A stretch of DNA of 64,000 nucleotides from Curtobacterium sp. BH-2-1-1 (lineage in GTDB: Bacteria; Actinomycetota; Actinomycetes; Actinomycetales; Microbacteriaceae): contig NZ_CP017580.1 in NCBI RefSeq assembly GCF_001806325.1, positions 2,294,001-2,358,000 of the forward strand. The letters are read 5' to 3'. Shown here piece after piece: positions 62,865 to 64,000 of this stretch; within the stretch, counting starts at the first letter, position 1, and every line of letters begins with the position of its first letter. The notes beneath the pieces were generated by a model. It was not told the origin of the DNA, did no database searches, and saw nothing but the letters and a program-made list of their open reading frames with translations. Made by a program: the position numbers and the translations under genes.

Positions 62865-64000
62865 ATGAGCATGGAAGGCGCGGCCTGGAGCTCGCTCTAC
62901 AAGATCTCCACCGCCAAGGACGGCAGGAACGGGTTCTCCCGCGAGTCGCTCCGGCGCATCATGACGTTCGCGACGCCGTACCGTGCCAAGCTCGTGGTCT
63001 TCATCGCGCTCTCGATCGTCGGCGCGTTCCTCGCGGTCGCGACTCCGGTGCTCGCCGGCCAGGTGGTCGACGTCATCGCCGCTCGTGGCGCGGTCGGCAC
63101 GATCGTCTGGCTCGCGGTGGTCATCGCCGTCGTCGCCGTGGCCGACGCTGCCTCGTCGCTCGCGACCCGGTGGTACTCCGCCCGCATCGGTGAAGGGGTG
63201 ATCCTCGACCTGCGGACCGCGGTGTTCGACCACGTGCAGAAGATGCCGATCGCCTTCTTCACCCGGACCCGGACGGGCGCGCTCGTCAGCCGCCTCAACA
63301 ACGACGTGATCGGAGCGCAGCAGGCCTTCAGCGGCACGCTGTCCGGCGTGGTCACGAACCTCGTGGCGCTCGTCCTCACCCTCGCCGTGATGCTCAGCAC
63401 GTCGTGGCTCGTGACGGTGATCGCGGTGCTCATGCTGCCGCTCTTCCTGGTGCCGGCTCGCCGCATGGGTGGTCGACTCGCGGCCCTGCGTCGCGAAGCC
63501 GCCGACCACAACTCGGCGATGAGCACGCAGATGACCGAGCGCTTCTCCGCACCCGGAGCCACCCTCGTGAAGCTCTTCGGTCGGCCGGAGGAGGAGCCCG
63601 AGGAGTTCCGCGTCCGTGCGGCGCGCGTCCGGGACATCGGCGTGCGCACCGCGATGCTGCAGTTCGTCTTCGTCACCGCCCTGACGCTCGTCGCGGCCCT
63701 CGCCCTCGCGCTCGTCTACGGCCTCGGCGGGGTCCTCGCGCTCGGCGGCCAGCTGAACACGGGTGACGTGGTCACGCTCGCGCTCCTCCTCACCCGGCTG
63801 TACGTGCCGCTGACCAGCCTCGCGAACGCCCGTGTCGAGATCATGAGCGCGGTCGTCAGCTTCGAGCGGGTGTTCGAGGTCCTCGACCTCGAGCCGCTCA
63901 TCCAGGAGAACCCCGGCGCCGTGGCCGTGCCGGACGGTCCGGTCGCGGTGGAGTTCGACGACGTCCGGTTCGCCTACCCCTCGGCGGACCGGGTGTCGCT
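62865..64000 (+). CDS. ABC exporter, TM-NBD fusion, truncated by the window edge
   Basis: Only the N-terminal part is present (378 codons). ABC transporter TM domain (six helices) with VFDHVQKMPIAFFTRTRTGALVSRLNNDV and LVKLFGRPEEE; the ABC domain begins at VEFDDVRFAYPSADRVSL. Start ATG 62865 with the SD GGAGGGA. Typical of heterodimeric multidrug or lipid exporters. Confidence 0.9.
   Translation, partial: MSMEGAAWSSLYKISTAKDGRNGFSRESLRRIMTFATPYRAKLVVFIALSIVGAFLAVATPVLAGQVVDVIAARGAVGTIVWLAVVIAVVAVADAASSLATRWYSARIGEGVILDLRTAVFDHVQKMPIAFFTRTRTGALVSRLNNDVIGAQQAFSGTLSGVVTNLVALVLTLAVMLSTSWLVTVIAVLMLPLFLVPARRMGGRLAALRREAADHNSAMSTQMTERFSAPGATLVKLFGRPEEEPEEFRVRAARVRDIGVRTAMLQFVFVTALTLVAALALALVYGLGGVLALGGQLNTGDVVTLALLLTRLYVPLTSLANARVEIMSAVVSFERVFEVLDLEPLIQENPGAVAVPDGPVAVEFDDVRFAYPSADRVS

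Overview
The window looks like chromosomal DNA of a high-GC actinobacterium, most likely a member of the Microbacteriaceae (Curtobacterium-like). The nrdHIEF class Ib ribonucleotide reductase operon, actinobacterial protein families throughout, very GC-rich third codon positions and many promoters with a -10 box placed 6-7 bases before the start codon all fit this. Taxonomy is inferred from gene content only. Starts were chosen by reading frame, Shine-Dalgarno (SD) match and family length. Positions of short sites may be off by one base.

Layout. 0-5 kb: a GNAT fragment, RNase HI, a LysM lipoprotein, small membrane proteins, an aldo/keto reductase (AKR) and an MFS exporter. 5-9.3 kb: nrdHIEF behind a promoter with paired NrdR boxes. 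9.8-22 kb: an oxidoreductase and redox block built around an ECF41-type sigma factor. Seven promoters in it share the spacing (C/A)(C/A)TCAC(A/G)-N16-CGTC and serve NmrA-like proteins, an AhpD-like protein, the sigma gene itself, an NDH-2 plus cytochrome-b pair and a degenerate arylamine N-acetyltransferase. 17.5-28.7 kb: AKR genes, several beside MerR regulators, including a direct duplication of an AKR-MerR unit, a TetR-SDR pair and a serine recombinase. 29-35.3 kb: alcohol dehydrogenase, an XRE/MmyB-type regulator and a MoxR-DUF58-VWA-protease operon. 35.4-38.1 kb: a two-component system with an SDR. 38.2-49.7 kb: AKR, SDR, MFS and quinone reductase genes with three more XRE/MmyB-type regulators. 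49.9-54 kb: an islet of small, poorly known genes with a recombinase scar. 53.8-59.5 kb: an Sdp-like antimicrobial peptide locus with two sdpC-like precursors, sdpA, sdpB, a DUF1648 protein, a CPBP protease and a nearby SdpI-family protein. 59.7-64 kb: a folate-independent methionine synthase pair (mesD-mesX) divergent from a LysR regulator, then the start of an ABC exporter.

How it works together (inference): two local stress or competition modules stand out. One is an ECF41 sigma factor that appears to drive itself and six neighbouring transcription units, among them an NDH-2/cytochrome-b pair whose cytochrome b has lost both ligands of one heme. The other is a compact Sdp-type toxin operon with paralogous toxin precursors that agree in the N-terminal part and differ in the presumed toxin segment. 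Around them are eight AKR genes, most next to or in an operon with a dedicated MerR or XRE regulator, as in electrophile or xenobiotic detoxification clusters.
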